Shown here piece after piece: positions 16,444 to 24,498 of a stretch of 43,268 nt of DNA; positions within the stretch are counted from its first letter, which is position 1, and every line of letters begins with the position of its first letter. The stretch spans positions 1 through 43,268 of the forward strand of contig MPNO01000041.1 of assembly GCA_002239065.1 (NCBI GenBank), given 5' to 3'. This DNA comes from Defluviicoccus sp. bin129. Its GTDB lineage: Bacteria; Pseudomonadota; Alphaproteobacteria; MPNO01. The position numbers were made by a program, and so were the translations under genes. Under the pieces are notes generated by a model. That model was not told where the DNA came from. It ran no database searches and saw only the letters and a list, made by a program, of their open reading frames with translations.

Positions 16444-17517
16444 ATGTTCCTGGAGGACAACTGGTACGTCGCGGCGTGGTCCGACGAGGTAGGCCGGTCG
16501 CTGTTTTCCCGCACCCTGCTCGACCGGCCCGTCGTGATGTACCGGAAGCAGGACGGCACCGTTGTCGCGCTCGAAGACCGCTGCGCGCATCGCAAGCTTC
16601 CGCTGTCGCTCGGCCGGCTGGTCGACGACCGGATCGAATGCGGCTATCACGGGCTGGTCTACGACTGCTCCGGCGAGTGCGTGCACGTGCCGGGGCAAAT
16701 GCGGATACCGCGCCGCGCGCGCACGCGCGCCTATCCGGTGGTGGAACGCGACCAGTTCATACTGATCTGGATCGGCGAACCCGAGCGCGCGGACCCCGAC
16801 AGGATCGTCAGCTTTCCGCGCCTGAGCGATCCGGCATGGGGGTGCAGCAAGGTCCGGCTATACGTGAAGGCGAATTACCTGCTGATATTCGACAACCTGC
16901 TCGATCTCTCGCATGTCGCCTATGTCCACAACACGACGATCGGCAACGCCCCCGTCGCCGAGGAGGCGGCGATCAATATCGCGCAGGACGGCAACGATGT
17001 CAGCGTGACGCGTGAAATGGTCGATGTCCCCGCCGCCCCCAACTATGCGCAGTTCGGACCCTACCAGGGGCAGTTCGACCGCTGGCAGGTGGGGAAATAC
17101 ATCTACCCCTCATACTTCTACATCAATAATGGATGCGCCGCGGCGAATAGCGGCACCGGCGACGATTCGAGACTCGATACTCCCGGAGAATGGGGGTTCC
17201 AGGTCTATCACGGCATCACCCCCGAGACCGAAAGGACGACGCATCAGTTCTGGGTCATCGCCCACGATCTGGCGATGATCGGGGAGCAGGATCGACCGGA
17301 GTTCTACCGGCAGCATCACCAGGTGATCGGTGAGGATGTCGTCATGTACGAAGCCCAGCAGCACTCGCTCGACACCGATCCGGCCGGCGCGACGGCTTAT
17401 GACGTGCGGAGCCGGGCGGTTATCGAGGCGGATACCGGCCTAAGCATTGCTCGCAACATCATCAAGCAGTTGCACGAGAACATACAGGCAAGAACGCAAC
17501 CGGCGGACCCGGCATAG
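16444..17517 (+). CDS. Rieske non-haem iron oxygenase, alpha subunit 2
   Basis: A 357-residue paralogue of the preceding protein with cofactor residues at identical positions: C47, H49, C66, H69 and D154, H157, H162 (NLLDLSHVAYVH). The ATG at 16444 was chosen because it gives the same MFLEDNWYVA N-terminus. The C-terminal GEDVVMYEAQQ segment probably holds the third iron ligand. The middle region differs clearly from paralogue 1, which suggests a different substrate rather than a recent duplication. It sits 86 bp after paralogue 1 and 28 bp before the ABC binding protein. Confidence 0.92.
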   Translation: MFLEDNWYVAAWSDEVGRSLFSRTLLDRPVVMYRKQDGTVVALEDRCAHRKLPLSLGRLVDDRIECGYHGLVYDCSGECVHVPGQMRIPRRARTRAYPVVERDQFILIWIGEPERADPDRIVSFPRLSDPAWGCSKVRLYVKANYLLIFDNLLDLSHVAYVHNTTIGNAPVAEEAAINIAQDGNDVSVTREMVDVPAAPNYAQFGPYQGQFDRWQVGKYIYPSYFYINNGCAAANSGTGDDSRLDTPGEWGFQVYHGITPETERTTHQFWVIAHDLAMIGEQDRPEFYRQHHQVIGEDVVMYEAQQHSLDTDPAGATAYDVRSRAVIEADTGLSIARNIIKQLHENIQARTQPADPA

Positions 17518-17545
17518 GGAATCCGCCGCGACAGGAGGACGACCA

Positions 17546-18667
17546 ATGGCGAAAACCACCAAGACGACCACGCGCAGGGCGGTCATAAAGGGCGCCGGCG
17601 CCGGCCTTGCGACGGCCGCGATCGGCGGAACGATGGCGTTTCCGGCTCCGGCCGTCGCCAAGAACAAGACGCTCGATTTCACGCTGTCGTGGTTGCCGAC
17701 CGGCCAATATGCCTATGTCACGCTGGCCAAGCAGATGTTCTGGAAGAAGCGCGGCCTCGATGTCAGCGTCAAGCGCGGCTACGGCTCGCTGGCGACCATC
17801 CAGGCGATGAACACCGGCAAGTTCGATGTCGGCGGCGCGGCGACCTCGACCGCCCTGCTGGGGATGTTCCGCGGCCTCGACCTCAGGTTCGTCGCGACCC
17901 ACGCCTACGACTCCACGATGGGTTTCATCGTGCCGGCCGACGGGCCGATCAACACCCCGAAGGACTTCGAGGGCAAGAAGCTCGGTCTGGTGCCGACCAG
18001 CGGCGAGACGCCGTTCGTGCCGACCTACCTCAAGCTGGCCGGCGTGGACGAGAGCAAGATCCAGACGGTCGCGCTCGATTCCCAGCTCGTCGAGCAGGCC
18101 CTGCTGTCCGGACGCGTCGACGTCATCGTCGGCTTCGGGATGAGCTCCACGCCCAAGTTCATCATGAAGGACTTCAAGGTGAAGCTCCTGCCGTTCTCCG
18201 GCGTGGGGCTGAAGTTCTACTGGGTCAACTCGCTGATCCGGCCCGAGTTCCTGAAGAAGGAGCCGCAGGTGTGCGCCGACATCGTCGCCGGCCTGCTGGA
18301 GGGGCAGAAATTCGCCTTGCTCAACCCCGAAGAGGCCGTCGAACGCCATCTCAAGGAGTATCCGGAGATTGCCGCGCTGACCAAGGGCAAGCTCGATGTC
18401 GAGCTCGGCGTGAACATGATCAACGCCAATCTGATCACCGAGGAGACCACGAAGAATTCCCTCGGCTACACCGATCTCGGCAAGATGCGCGAGCAGATCA
18501 AGCTGGTGCGCCAGTTCGTCGCCAAGAAGGAAGACCCGAGCCCGCCCCCCGTCGAGTCGTTCGTCACCAACGACATGATCGGCAAGGTCACGCTGACGCC
18601 CGACGAGTGGAACGCGGCCAGGGAGAAGTCGAGGGCCTATGGCGAGATTCTGGGTCTGAAGGTCTAG
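17546..18667 (+). CDS. ABC transporter substrate-binding protein, NMT1/SsuA-TauA type
   Basis: A 373-residue periplasmic protein with a probable twin-arginine signal (TTRRAVIKGAGAG at 8-20) and cleavage near APAVA. The mature part follows the NMT1/THI5-like/SsuA fold: LDFTLSWLPTGQYAYVTLAK at the start, then GSLATIQAMNTGKFDVGG. Members bind nitrate, sulfonates, taurine, thiamine precursors or aromatic acids such as phthalate. It has a strong AGGAGG ribosome-binding site, is followed by its ATPase and permease, and is enclosed by Rieske genes, so an aromatic acid or sulfonate ligand is likely. Confidence 0.9.
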   Translation: MAKTTKTTTRRAVIKGAGAGLATAAIGGTMAFPAPAVAKNKTLDFTLSWLPTGQYAYVTLAKQMFWKKRGLDVSVKRGYGSLATIQAMNTGKFDVGGAATSTALLGMFRGLDLRFVATHAYDSTMGFIVPADGPINTPKDFEGKKLGLVPTSGETPFVPTYLKLAGVDESKIQTVALDSQLVEQALLSGRVDVIVGFGMSSTPKFIMKDFKVKLLPFSGVGLKFYWVNSLIRPEFLKKEPQVCADIVAGLLEGQKFALLNPEEAVERHLKEYPEIAALTKGKLDVELGVNMINANLITEETTKNSLGYTDLGKMREQIKLVRQFVAKKEDPSPPPVESFVTNDMIGKVTLTPDEWNAAREKSRAYGEILGLKV

Positions 18668-18695
18668 CGTAGCGGCCTGCGATCCCGGGACCGGA

Positions 18696-19538
18696 ATGGC
18701 GCGAGATCCAATGACCGAGACTACCTCCGGTCCCGGGAGCGACCGCGATGCCGACATCGTATGCCGGCAGGTGCGCAAGGTTTACAACGCGAACGGACGG
18801 CTGCTGGAAGCCGTCCGCAACGCCGATTTCACGGTCGCCGACGGCGAATTCGTCGCGCTGCTCGGGCCGAGCGGCTGCGGCAAGAGCACGCTGCTGATGA
18901 TGATCGGGGGGATCGAGAGCATAACCAGCGGGGAGATCTACGCCGGCGGCGAGCCAGTGACCGGGCCGCGGCGGGAGTTCGGGATCATGCTCCAGGACCC
19001 CACCCTGCTGCCGTGGAAGTCCGCCATGGACAACGTGATGTTCCCGATCGACATGATGCGCTTGTCGCGCAGGCAGTACATGGACCGCGCTCTCGAGCTG
19101 CTGCACACCATCGGGCTCGCCGGGTTCGAGAGGAGCAAGCCGAGGGAGCTGTCGGGCGGGATGCGCCAGCGGGTGGCGATCTGCCGCGCGCTGATCAGCG
19201 ATCCCCGGGTCCTGCTCATGGATGAGCCGTTCAGCGCGCTTGATGCGATGACGCGCGACGAGATGAATATCCTGATGCTGGATCTGTGGGAGACCTACCG
19301 GAAGACGGCGATCTTCGTCACCCATTCGATCCGCGAGGCGGTGCTCTTGTCCGACCGCGTGCTCGTCATGCGCGACCGCCCGTCGACGATCATCAGCGAC
19401 ACCAGCATCCCGTTCCCGCGCCCGCGCAGCATCGGCCTCGGAGAGACTCCGGAGTTCAACGAGCTCTGCGCCATGCTGCGCGATCTGATCGAGGTGGCGC
19501 GCAGCGATGGCGCGGCGCAAGGCGGGGCGGCGTCGTGA
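18696..19538 (+). CDS. ABC transporter ATP-binding protein, SsuB/TauB-like
   Basis: A 280-residue cytoplasmic ATPase. Walker A is GPSGCGKST (near 58-66), the Q-loop is in IMLQDPTLLPWKS, the signature is LSGGMRQR, and Walker B is VLLMDEPFSALDAMTRDE, with the H-loop in FVTHSIREAV. The latter wording is typical of the nitrate/sulfonate/taurine importers. An internal ATG at 18711 is an alternative start. Its stop overlaps the GTG start of the permease (GTGA), so the two are translationally coupled. Confidence 0.93.
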   Translation: MARDPMTETTSGPGSDRDADIVCRQVRKVYNANGRLLEAVRNADFTVADGEFVALLGPSGCGKSTLLMMIGGIESITSGEIYAGGEPVTGPRREFGIMLQDPTLLPWKSAMDNVMFPIDMMRLSRRQYMDRALELLHTIGLAGFERSKPRELSGGMRQRVAICRALISDPRVLLMDEPFSALDAMTRDEMNILMLDLWETYRKTAIFVTHSIREAVLLSDRVLVMRDRPSTIISDTSIPFPRPRSIGLGETPEFNELCAMLRDLIEVARSDGAAQGGAAS

Positions 19539-20374
19539 AGGACCAGCCCCAGGTCCTGCCGGTCGAGGGGTCCGTCATCGAGGGGCCCGGGCGTTACCGC
19601 CGGCGCCTGACCGCCCTCTCCAGGCAGGCCCTGCTCGCGGCGGTCCTGCCGATCGTGACCGCGGTGACCGCCCTGCTCGTCTGGGAACTCCTGGTCAGGC
19701 AGAGCGGGATCGCGCATTCGATCCTGCCGCCGCCGAGCGCCATCTTCGACAAGCTGGCCGGCTTTCTCGGGCTGTTGCTCAAGCACGCCGTGCCCACCAC
19801 CTACGAAACGCTGGTGGCGTTCGCGATCTCCATCCCGCTCGGCATCGTGCTCGCGGCCATCATGATCTACTCGCCGCCGATCAACCGGGCGCTCTACGCG
19901 AATCTCGTCTTCTTTCAGCTGATCCCGAAGATCGCGCTGGCCCCCATGTTCATCGTCTGGCTGGGAATCGGCGCGGAGTCGCGCGTCGCGTTCTCCATCT
20001 TCATCTGTTTTTTCCCGATCCTGATTTCCACCGTCACCGGGCTGCAGGCGGTCGACCGCGACATGCTCCGGCTCTGCAAGGCGGTCGGGGCAAGCGACCT
20101 GCAGGTCCTGATCCATGTCCGTTTCCCCTATTCGTTCCCCTACATATTCGCCGGCATGAAGGTCGCGGTGACGCTCGCGATCATCGGTGTCGTGGTCGGC
20201 GAGTTCATCGCCTCCACCGAGGGGCTTGGCTATCTCATCCTGTTCGCGTCGTCGCGCCAGCAGACCGATCTCGGGCTCGCCGCCATAACGGTGCTCTGCG
20301 TCGTCGGGCTGATGTTCTACGCGCTCGTCGTGCTCAGCGAGATGGTCATCGAGAAATTCTACGGCAGCCATTGA
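19535..20374 (+). CDS. ABC transporter permease, SsuC/TauC-like
   Basis: A 279-residue inner-membrane permease with about six spans. The coupling-helix (EAA-type) region is seen as CKAVGASDLQVLIHVRFPYSFPYI (positions about 189-212), which contacts the ATPase. It starts at GTG 19535-19537, overlapping the ATPase stop; the frame is open upstream but that part has no homology. The C-terminus (EKFYGSH) is normal. With the preceding two genes it forms a complete one-permease importer for the oxygenase operon. Confidence 0.92.
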   Translation: MKDQPQVLPVEGSVIEGPGRYRRRLTALSRQALLAAVLPIVTAVTALLVWELLVRQSGIAHSILPPPSAIFDKLAGFLGLLLKHAVPTTYETLVAFAISIPLGIVLAAIMIYSPPINRALYANLVFFQLIPKIALAPMFIVWLGIGAESRVAFSIFICFFPILISTVTGLQAVDRDMLRLCKAVGASDLQVLIHVRFPYSFPYIFAGMKVAVTLAIIGVVVGEFIASTEGLGYLILFASSRQQTDLGLAAITVLCVVGLMFYALVVLSEMVIEKFYGSH

Positions 20375-20420
20375 CCGGTCCGATGAGCGATGGATAGAGC
20401 AACCTGTAAGGACTGAGCCC

Positions 20421-21446
20421 ATGTTCGTCAGGAATTCCTGGTACGTGGCGGCGTGGTCGGACGAGCTTCGGGATATGCCGCTGGGCCTGGTCCTGCTGCG
20501 CGAGCCGATCGTCCTGTTCAGGGACGCCGACGACGCCCCGGTCGCGCTCGAGGACCGGTGTGTGCACCGGCGCGTGCCGCTTTCCATGGGGACGGTCTCG
20601 GGCGGTCGCATCCAGTGCACCTATCACGGCTTCGTCTACGATCGCACGGGGGCGTGCGTCGCGATCCCCGGCCAGTCTTCGATCCCGGCGGAAGCGAGGA
20701 TAAGAAGCTACCCGGTGGTCGACCGCCATGGCTGCATCTTCGTCTGGATGGGAAGTCCGGAACGGGCGGACGAGGGTCTGATCCCCGATTTCGAGACGCT
20801 CAAGAAGCCCGGCTACGGCGTGACCAGGAAGCACGTCAGGCTGGAGACCCACTATCAGCTCATCATCGACAACCTGCTGGATCTTTCGCACCTCGCCTAT
20901 CTTCATGCGTCCAGCGTCGGCCAGGCGGAGCTCGCGGAGCTGGCCAGGGTAACCACCGAGGTCGAGGGCGATATCGTGAGGGTGTCGCGATGGACGCTCG
21001 ACGTCCCGGCGGTTCGCACCTATCTGCAGTTCGGCCGCTACGAGACCAATATCGACCGTTGGCAGATCTCCGAGTTCAGGCCGCCCTGCTTCTTCATAAT
21101 CGACAACGGCGCCGCGTCCACCGGGACCGGCGCCGCCGAAGGCAAGACCGGCGAGAACCGCTGGGGCTTCAACGTGTGCCACGGCATCACCCCGGAAACC
21201 GACAGGACGACGCATTACTTCTGGGCCCTGTCGCACGAATTCAGCGACACCCAGGATCGGTTGCAGGAGTTCTACCGCCAGCAGCATGCGGTGGTCGGGG
21301 AAGACATTTCCATCTTCGAGGCGCAGCAGAAAAATATCGACCTCGATCCCACCGCGAGGACCGTCGACTTCAAGTACGACGCCGGGCCCCTCAGGGCCCG
21401 CAAGATCATGGAGCGGATGGTCGCCGAGGAAGCCGCCGCGCCGTGA
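20421..21446 (+). CDS. Rieske non-haem iron oxygenase, alpha subunit 3
   Basis: A 341-residue Rieske oxygenase with the same residue register as paralogues 1 and 2: C47, H49, C66, H69 and D154, H157, H162 (NLLDLSHLAYLH). The second Rieske half reads CTYHG instead of CGYHG. The C-terminal GEDISIFEAQQ segment probably carries the third iron ligand. It starts 46 bp after the permease gene and ends the operon, facing the convergent GST gene. No reductase or beta subunit accompanies it. Confidence 0.92.
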   Translation: MFVRNSWYVAAWSDELRDMPLGLVLLREPIVLFRDADDAPVALEDRCVHRRVPLSMGTVSGGRIQCTYHGFVYDRTGACVAIPGQSSIPAEARIRSYPVVDRHGCIFVWMGSPERADEGLIPDFETLKKPGYGVTRKHVRLETHYQLIIDNLLDLSHLAYLHASSVGQAELAELARVTTEVEGDIVRVSRWTLDVPAVRTYLQFGRYETNIDRWQISEFRPPCFFIIDNGAASTGTGAAEGKTGENRWGFNVCHGITPETDRTTHYFWALSHEFSDTQDRLQEFYRQQHAVVGEDISIFEAQQKNIDLDPTARTVDFKYDAGPLRARKIMERMVAEEAAAP

Positions 21447-21455
21447 ACCGGGTCC

Positions 21456-22265
21456 TCACCCGCCCGCCGCGCGCCCCGCCTCCAGCATCTCCGCCACCCG
21501 GGGCCAGCTTCTGGCCCCGTTCTCGGCCAGCGAGCGGGCGAGGCCGTCGGGGACGGGGTCGATCAGCGCCGGGGCGAAGCTCGCGCGGGCGCGGATGCGG
21601 GCGAACCAGCCGGCGACGCGGGGGCGGGTGTCCCAGAACCCCTCCATCCCCAGCATCGCCAGCCGGTTGACATAGGGCGTCATGCCCACATCGGCGAGCG
21701 AGTATTCATCGCCCGCGAGCCACGGCGTTTCGGCCAGCGCCGCCTCCATGTCGGCGAGGGTGTTGTCGAACTCGGCGACCGCGGCGCGCGCGCTCGGCGC
21801 CTCGATGCCGCGCTCGATCCATTCGCGCTTGCGCTGGCGCTTCACCGGGTCGCGGGTCTCCTCGATGATCGCCTCGACCTCTTCCGGCGTGTTGTTGTCG
21901 AGGATGGTGTGGCGGTGCGAGGCGGCGTAGGTGAGCGAGCTGGTCATCGGGTGCAGCCGCTCGTCGATCCGCTTGGTCCAGACCCGCATCCGGGCGGCGT
22001 CGTGGGGCCCGGCGGGCCGGAGCGGCGGGTCGGGACGGGTCTCGTCGAGATATTCGCAGATCACCGTCGATTCGATGACCGCCCGCCCGTCATCGACCAG
22101 CGTCGGCACCACCGCGTTGGGGTTGAGCGCGAGATACCAGTCCTGGAACTGCTCGCCCTTGAGCACGTCGACCACGACCCCCCGCCAGTCGAGCCCCTTC
22201 TCGTGCAGCGCGATCCGCACCTTGGCCGCGCAGACCGAGCTTCCCTGGTGGTAGAGCGTCAGCAT
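21456..22265 (-). CDS. Glutathione S-transferase family protein
   Basis: A 269-residue protein. The N-terminal thioredoxin-like domain contains YHQGSSVCAAKVRIAL (5-20), with S9/S10 or C12 as the catalytic candidate, and VPTLVDDGRAVIEST with the cis-proline and glutathione gamma-glutamyl contact. A long all-helical C-terminal domain carries WLAGDEYSLADV. The length exceeds most GSTs and fits the beta-etherase-like or catabolic GST groups that work on aromatics. It is convergent with the Rieske operon and divergent from the fourth Rieske gene. Function in conjugation, ether cleavage or isomerisation remains open. Confidence 0.87.
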   Translation of the reverse strand: MLTLYHQGSSVCAAKVRIALHEKGLDWRGVVVDVLKGEQFQDWYLALNPNAVVPTLVDDGRAVIESTVICEYLDETRPDPPLRPAGPHDAARMRVWTKRIDERLHPMTSSLTYAASHRHTILDNNTPEEVEAIIEETRDPVKRQRKREWIERGIEAPSARAAVAEFDNTLADMEAALAETPWLAGDEYSLADVGMTPYVNRLAMLGMEGFWDTRPRVAGWFARIRARASFAPALIDPVPDGLARSLAENGARSWPRVAEMLEAGRAAGG

Positions 22266-22396
22266 GGCGTCTTCCCTCCCGCGATGGAGGCGGAAGAGTA
22301 TTGGGTATGCGTGCCGGATGGAACGGCGGCGATGCGCTGTCGCGGCCGCTCCGGCGCGCCTAGAATGTCGCCGCGAAACCTGCCGGACGGGACCCC

Positions 22397-23410
22397 ATGT
22401 TCTTCGAAGACATCTGGTACTGCGTGGCGCTGGCCTCCGAGATGTCCAGCCGGCCGCTCGGGCGGGTGGTGTGCGGCCGGCCGGTCGTGCTGTTCCAGAC
22501 CGCGAAATCCGGCGCGCTGGTGGCGCTGGAGGACCGCTGCCCGCACCGCCAGGCGCCGCTGTCGATGGGCCGCGTGATCGGCGACGAGATCATGTGCGGC
22601 TATCACGGCTGGACGATGGCGGCCGACGGGCGCTGCGTCCACGTGCCGCATCAGGAGACGGTGCCGCAGAGCGCCCGCGTGGCGAGCTATCCGGTCGCGG
22701 CGCGCGAGGGCTTCGTCTGGGCCTGGCTCGGCGATCCGGCGCGCGCCGACCCGGCGGCGATCCCCCGAATGCCCTGGCTGGCGGCGGCCGACCGGTCGTC
22801 GATCCTCAGCCGGTTCCACGCCAAAGCGAGCGACCAGCTGATGGCCGACAATCTGCTCGACGTGAGCCACGCCGATTTCCTGCATGCCGGGAGCTTCGGC
22901 TCGCGCGCCGGCCAGCGCGGCGAGACCGACGCGGTGCGCCAGGAGATGGAGACCTGGGAGACCCCGGGCGCGGTGCACAGCCGCCGCGTGCTGAACGACG
23001 TCGCGCTCGGGCCGATGGCCGCGGCTTGGGGCGGGTTCACCGAGCCGGTCACCCGGACCACGTCGCAGAACTGGCGCCCGTCCAACACGATCAACATCGA
23101 GCTCGCGATGGAGAACCGGGAGAACCGGATCCTGATCAACCACGACCACGTGATGACGCCCGAGACCGCGACGTCGTGCCACTACTTCTTCGCCTTCACC
23201 CGCGACTTCGCGCTCGACGGCGGCTATCCCAACGACGCCGACATGCGGCGCGAGCAGGAGACCGTGATCCGCACCGAGGACATCCCGATGGTCGAGGCGC
23301 AGCAGCGCAACCGGATCGCCTTCGGCGAGCCCCGGGACGTGCCGGGCCGGGCCGACCGGTTCCTGATCGCCGTCCACAAGCGCATCGCCGCGCTGCGCGG
23401 GGAGCGCTAG
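22397..23410 (+). CDS. Rieske non-haem iron oxygenase, alpha subunit 4 (VanA-like)
   Basis: A 337-residue Rieske oxygenase with cluster ligands C48, H50, C67 and H70 (CPHR, CGYHG) and iron motif NLLDVSHADFLH with D155, H158 and H163. It is more distant from the three paralogues of the neighbouring operon and closer in style to vanillate demethylase/toluenesulfonate oxygenase-like enzymes (CPHRQAPLSMG). Its base composition is also more GC-rich than theirs. It is followed by a maleate-isomerase-like gene and an aryl-CoA ligase. O-demethylation or hydroxylation of an aromatic acid is inferred. Confidence 0.92.
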   Translation: MFFEDIWYCVALASEMSSRPLGRVVCGRPVVLFQTAKSGALVALEDRCPHRQAPLSMGRVIGDEIMCGYHGWTMAADGRCVHVPHQETVPQSARVASYPVAAREGFVWAWLGDPARADPAAIPRMPWLAAADRSSILSRFHAKASDQLMADNLLDVSHADFLHAGSFGSRAGQRGETDAVRQEMETWETPGAVHSRRVLNDVALGPMAAAWGGFTEPVTRTTSQNWRPSNTINIELAMENRENRILINHDHVMTPETATSCHYFFAFTRDFALDGGYPNDADMRREQETVIRTEDIPMVEAQQRNRIAFGEPRDVPGRADRFLIAVHKRIAALRGER

Positions 23411-23485
23411 GGGGCGCATAGACCGACGCGCCGCGACTTGCCGCGGGGCAAGGGAGATGCGAGGCTCGCGGGACGACGCAATCCG

Positions 23486-24220
23486 ATGGAGCTTCGAATG
23501 TACGGTTGGCGCGCGCGCATCGGCATGCTGCTGCCTTCGGTCAACTCGGCCGCCGAGCCGCTGGTCCAGGCGATGACGCCGGACGGCGTATCGGTCCACA
23601 CCACGCGGCTCCGGCTCGCCGGCTCGACCGACGCGGACATCATGGGAATGGTCGAGGGGGTCGAGGAGGGGGCGAGCCTGCTCGCCGACGCCGAGGTCGA
23701 TCTGATCGTCTTCCACTGCACCGCGGCGTCGATGTTCAGGCCCGGCTTCGACGACGACATCATCGCCCGCATCGAGGACAGGACCGGCACTCCGGCGACC
23801 TCGACCTCCAAGGCGGTGATGGACGCCTTCGACACGCTCGACGCGCGGCGCATCGCGCTCACCACCCCCTATACCCAGGAGACCAACGACCGCGAGGTCG
23901 CCTATCTCGAGAGCCACCAGATCTCGGTGCTCAGCGAGACCGGGATGGGGATCTCCGGCAGCGGCACCGCGATGATCGCCGTCGAGCCCGGCGAATGGTA
24001 CCGCCGGGTGAAGCGCCAGCGGGACGCGGCGGCGGACGCTTATTTCATCTCCTGCACCGCGATCCGCGCCGCCGAGGCGATCGAGCCGCTGGAGCGCGAC
24101 CTCGACCGGCCGGTGGTGACCAGCAACCAGGCGATGGTCTGGCACAGCCTGAAGCGGCTCGACATCCGCGACCCGGTGCCGGGCTATGGCAGGCTGATGG
24201 ACACGCTCGGCCGCGCCTAG
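23486..24220 (+). CDS. Maleate isomerase/arylmalonate decarboxylase-like (Asp/Glu racemase superfamily)
   Basis: A 244-residue protein of the cofactor-independent racemase superfamily. It has the N-terminal IGMLLPSVNSAAEP motif seen in maleate isomerases and two catalytic cysteines, in FHCTAAS and SCTAIR, one per half. Expected reactions are cis-trans isomerisation of maleate or decarboxylation of arylmalonates. I chose the ATG at 23486; the ATG at 23498 is possible. The stop codon lies inside the left arm of a structured inverted-repeat element. Maleate is the product of the NicX pyridine route, and a NicX-like gene lies 12 kb away, so the link is suggestive. Confidence 0.82.
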   Translation: MELRMYGWRARIGMLLPSVNSAAEPLVQAMTPDGVSVHTTRLRLAGSTDADIMGMVEGVEEGASLLADAEVDLIVFHCTAASMFRPGFDDDIIARIEDRTGTPATSTSKAVMDAFDTLDARRIALTTPYTQETNDREVAYLESHQISVLSETGMGISGSGTAMIAVEPGEWYRRVKRQRDAAADAYFISCTAIRAAEAIEPLERDLDRPVVTSNQAMVWHSLKRLDIRDPVPGYGRLMDTLGRA

Positions 24221-24486
24221 CCCGGATTTCCCGCCACGGTGATGGTCTGCGCGGTGCCGTCCGGCCGACAGAGCAGGAAAGCCGCGTCGCGCGATGCGGG
24301 GACATCGGGCAAGCGGCTTGACGCACTCTGTCGGCCGGACGGCACCGCCCTTCGGGTCGCACCCAGGCACCCGCCCGCGGCGTCGCGGACCTCGACCGTA
24401 GTTCCCGCTACGGTCTTCGGCCCGGTCCTGGCGGGGCGGGCGCCTGGGTGCGACGCAGGCCGTCACCGCGGCGGGAAATCCGGGCT
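24219..24486. mobile_element. MITE-like element with a three-arm inverted-repeat structure
   Basis: Terminal inverted repeats of 33 bp (24219-24251 and 24454-24486, three mismatches) enclose two further stems. One is a perfect 23-bp pair (24251-24273 with 24326-24348). The other is a perfect 13-bp pair (24356-24368 with 24442-24454), which itself contains an 8-bp hairpin (24394-24401 with 24408-24415). No coding frame is evident inside. It begins at the stop codon of the racemase-like gene and ends 12 bp before the ligase start. It may be a non-autonomous transposon-like repeat or a structured RNA. Confidence 0.7.
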
Positions 24487-24498
24487 GGTCTGCCGCGC

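Noticed and set aside
14288..21446. Three Rieske genes as a recent tandem amplification
   Set aside because: The cofactor register is shared but the protein sequences differ substantially, and a transporter sits between them, so they are old paralogues.
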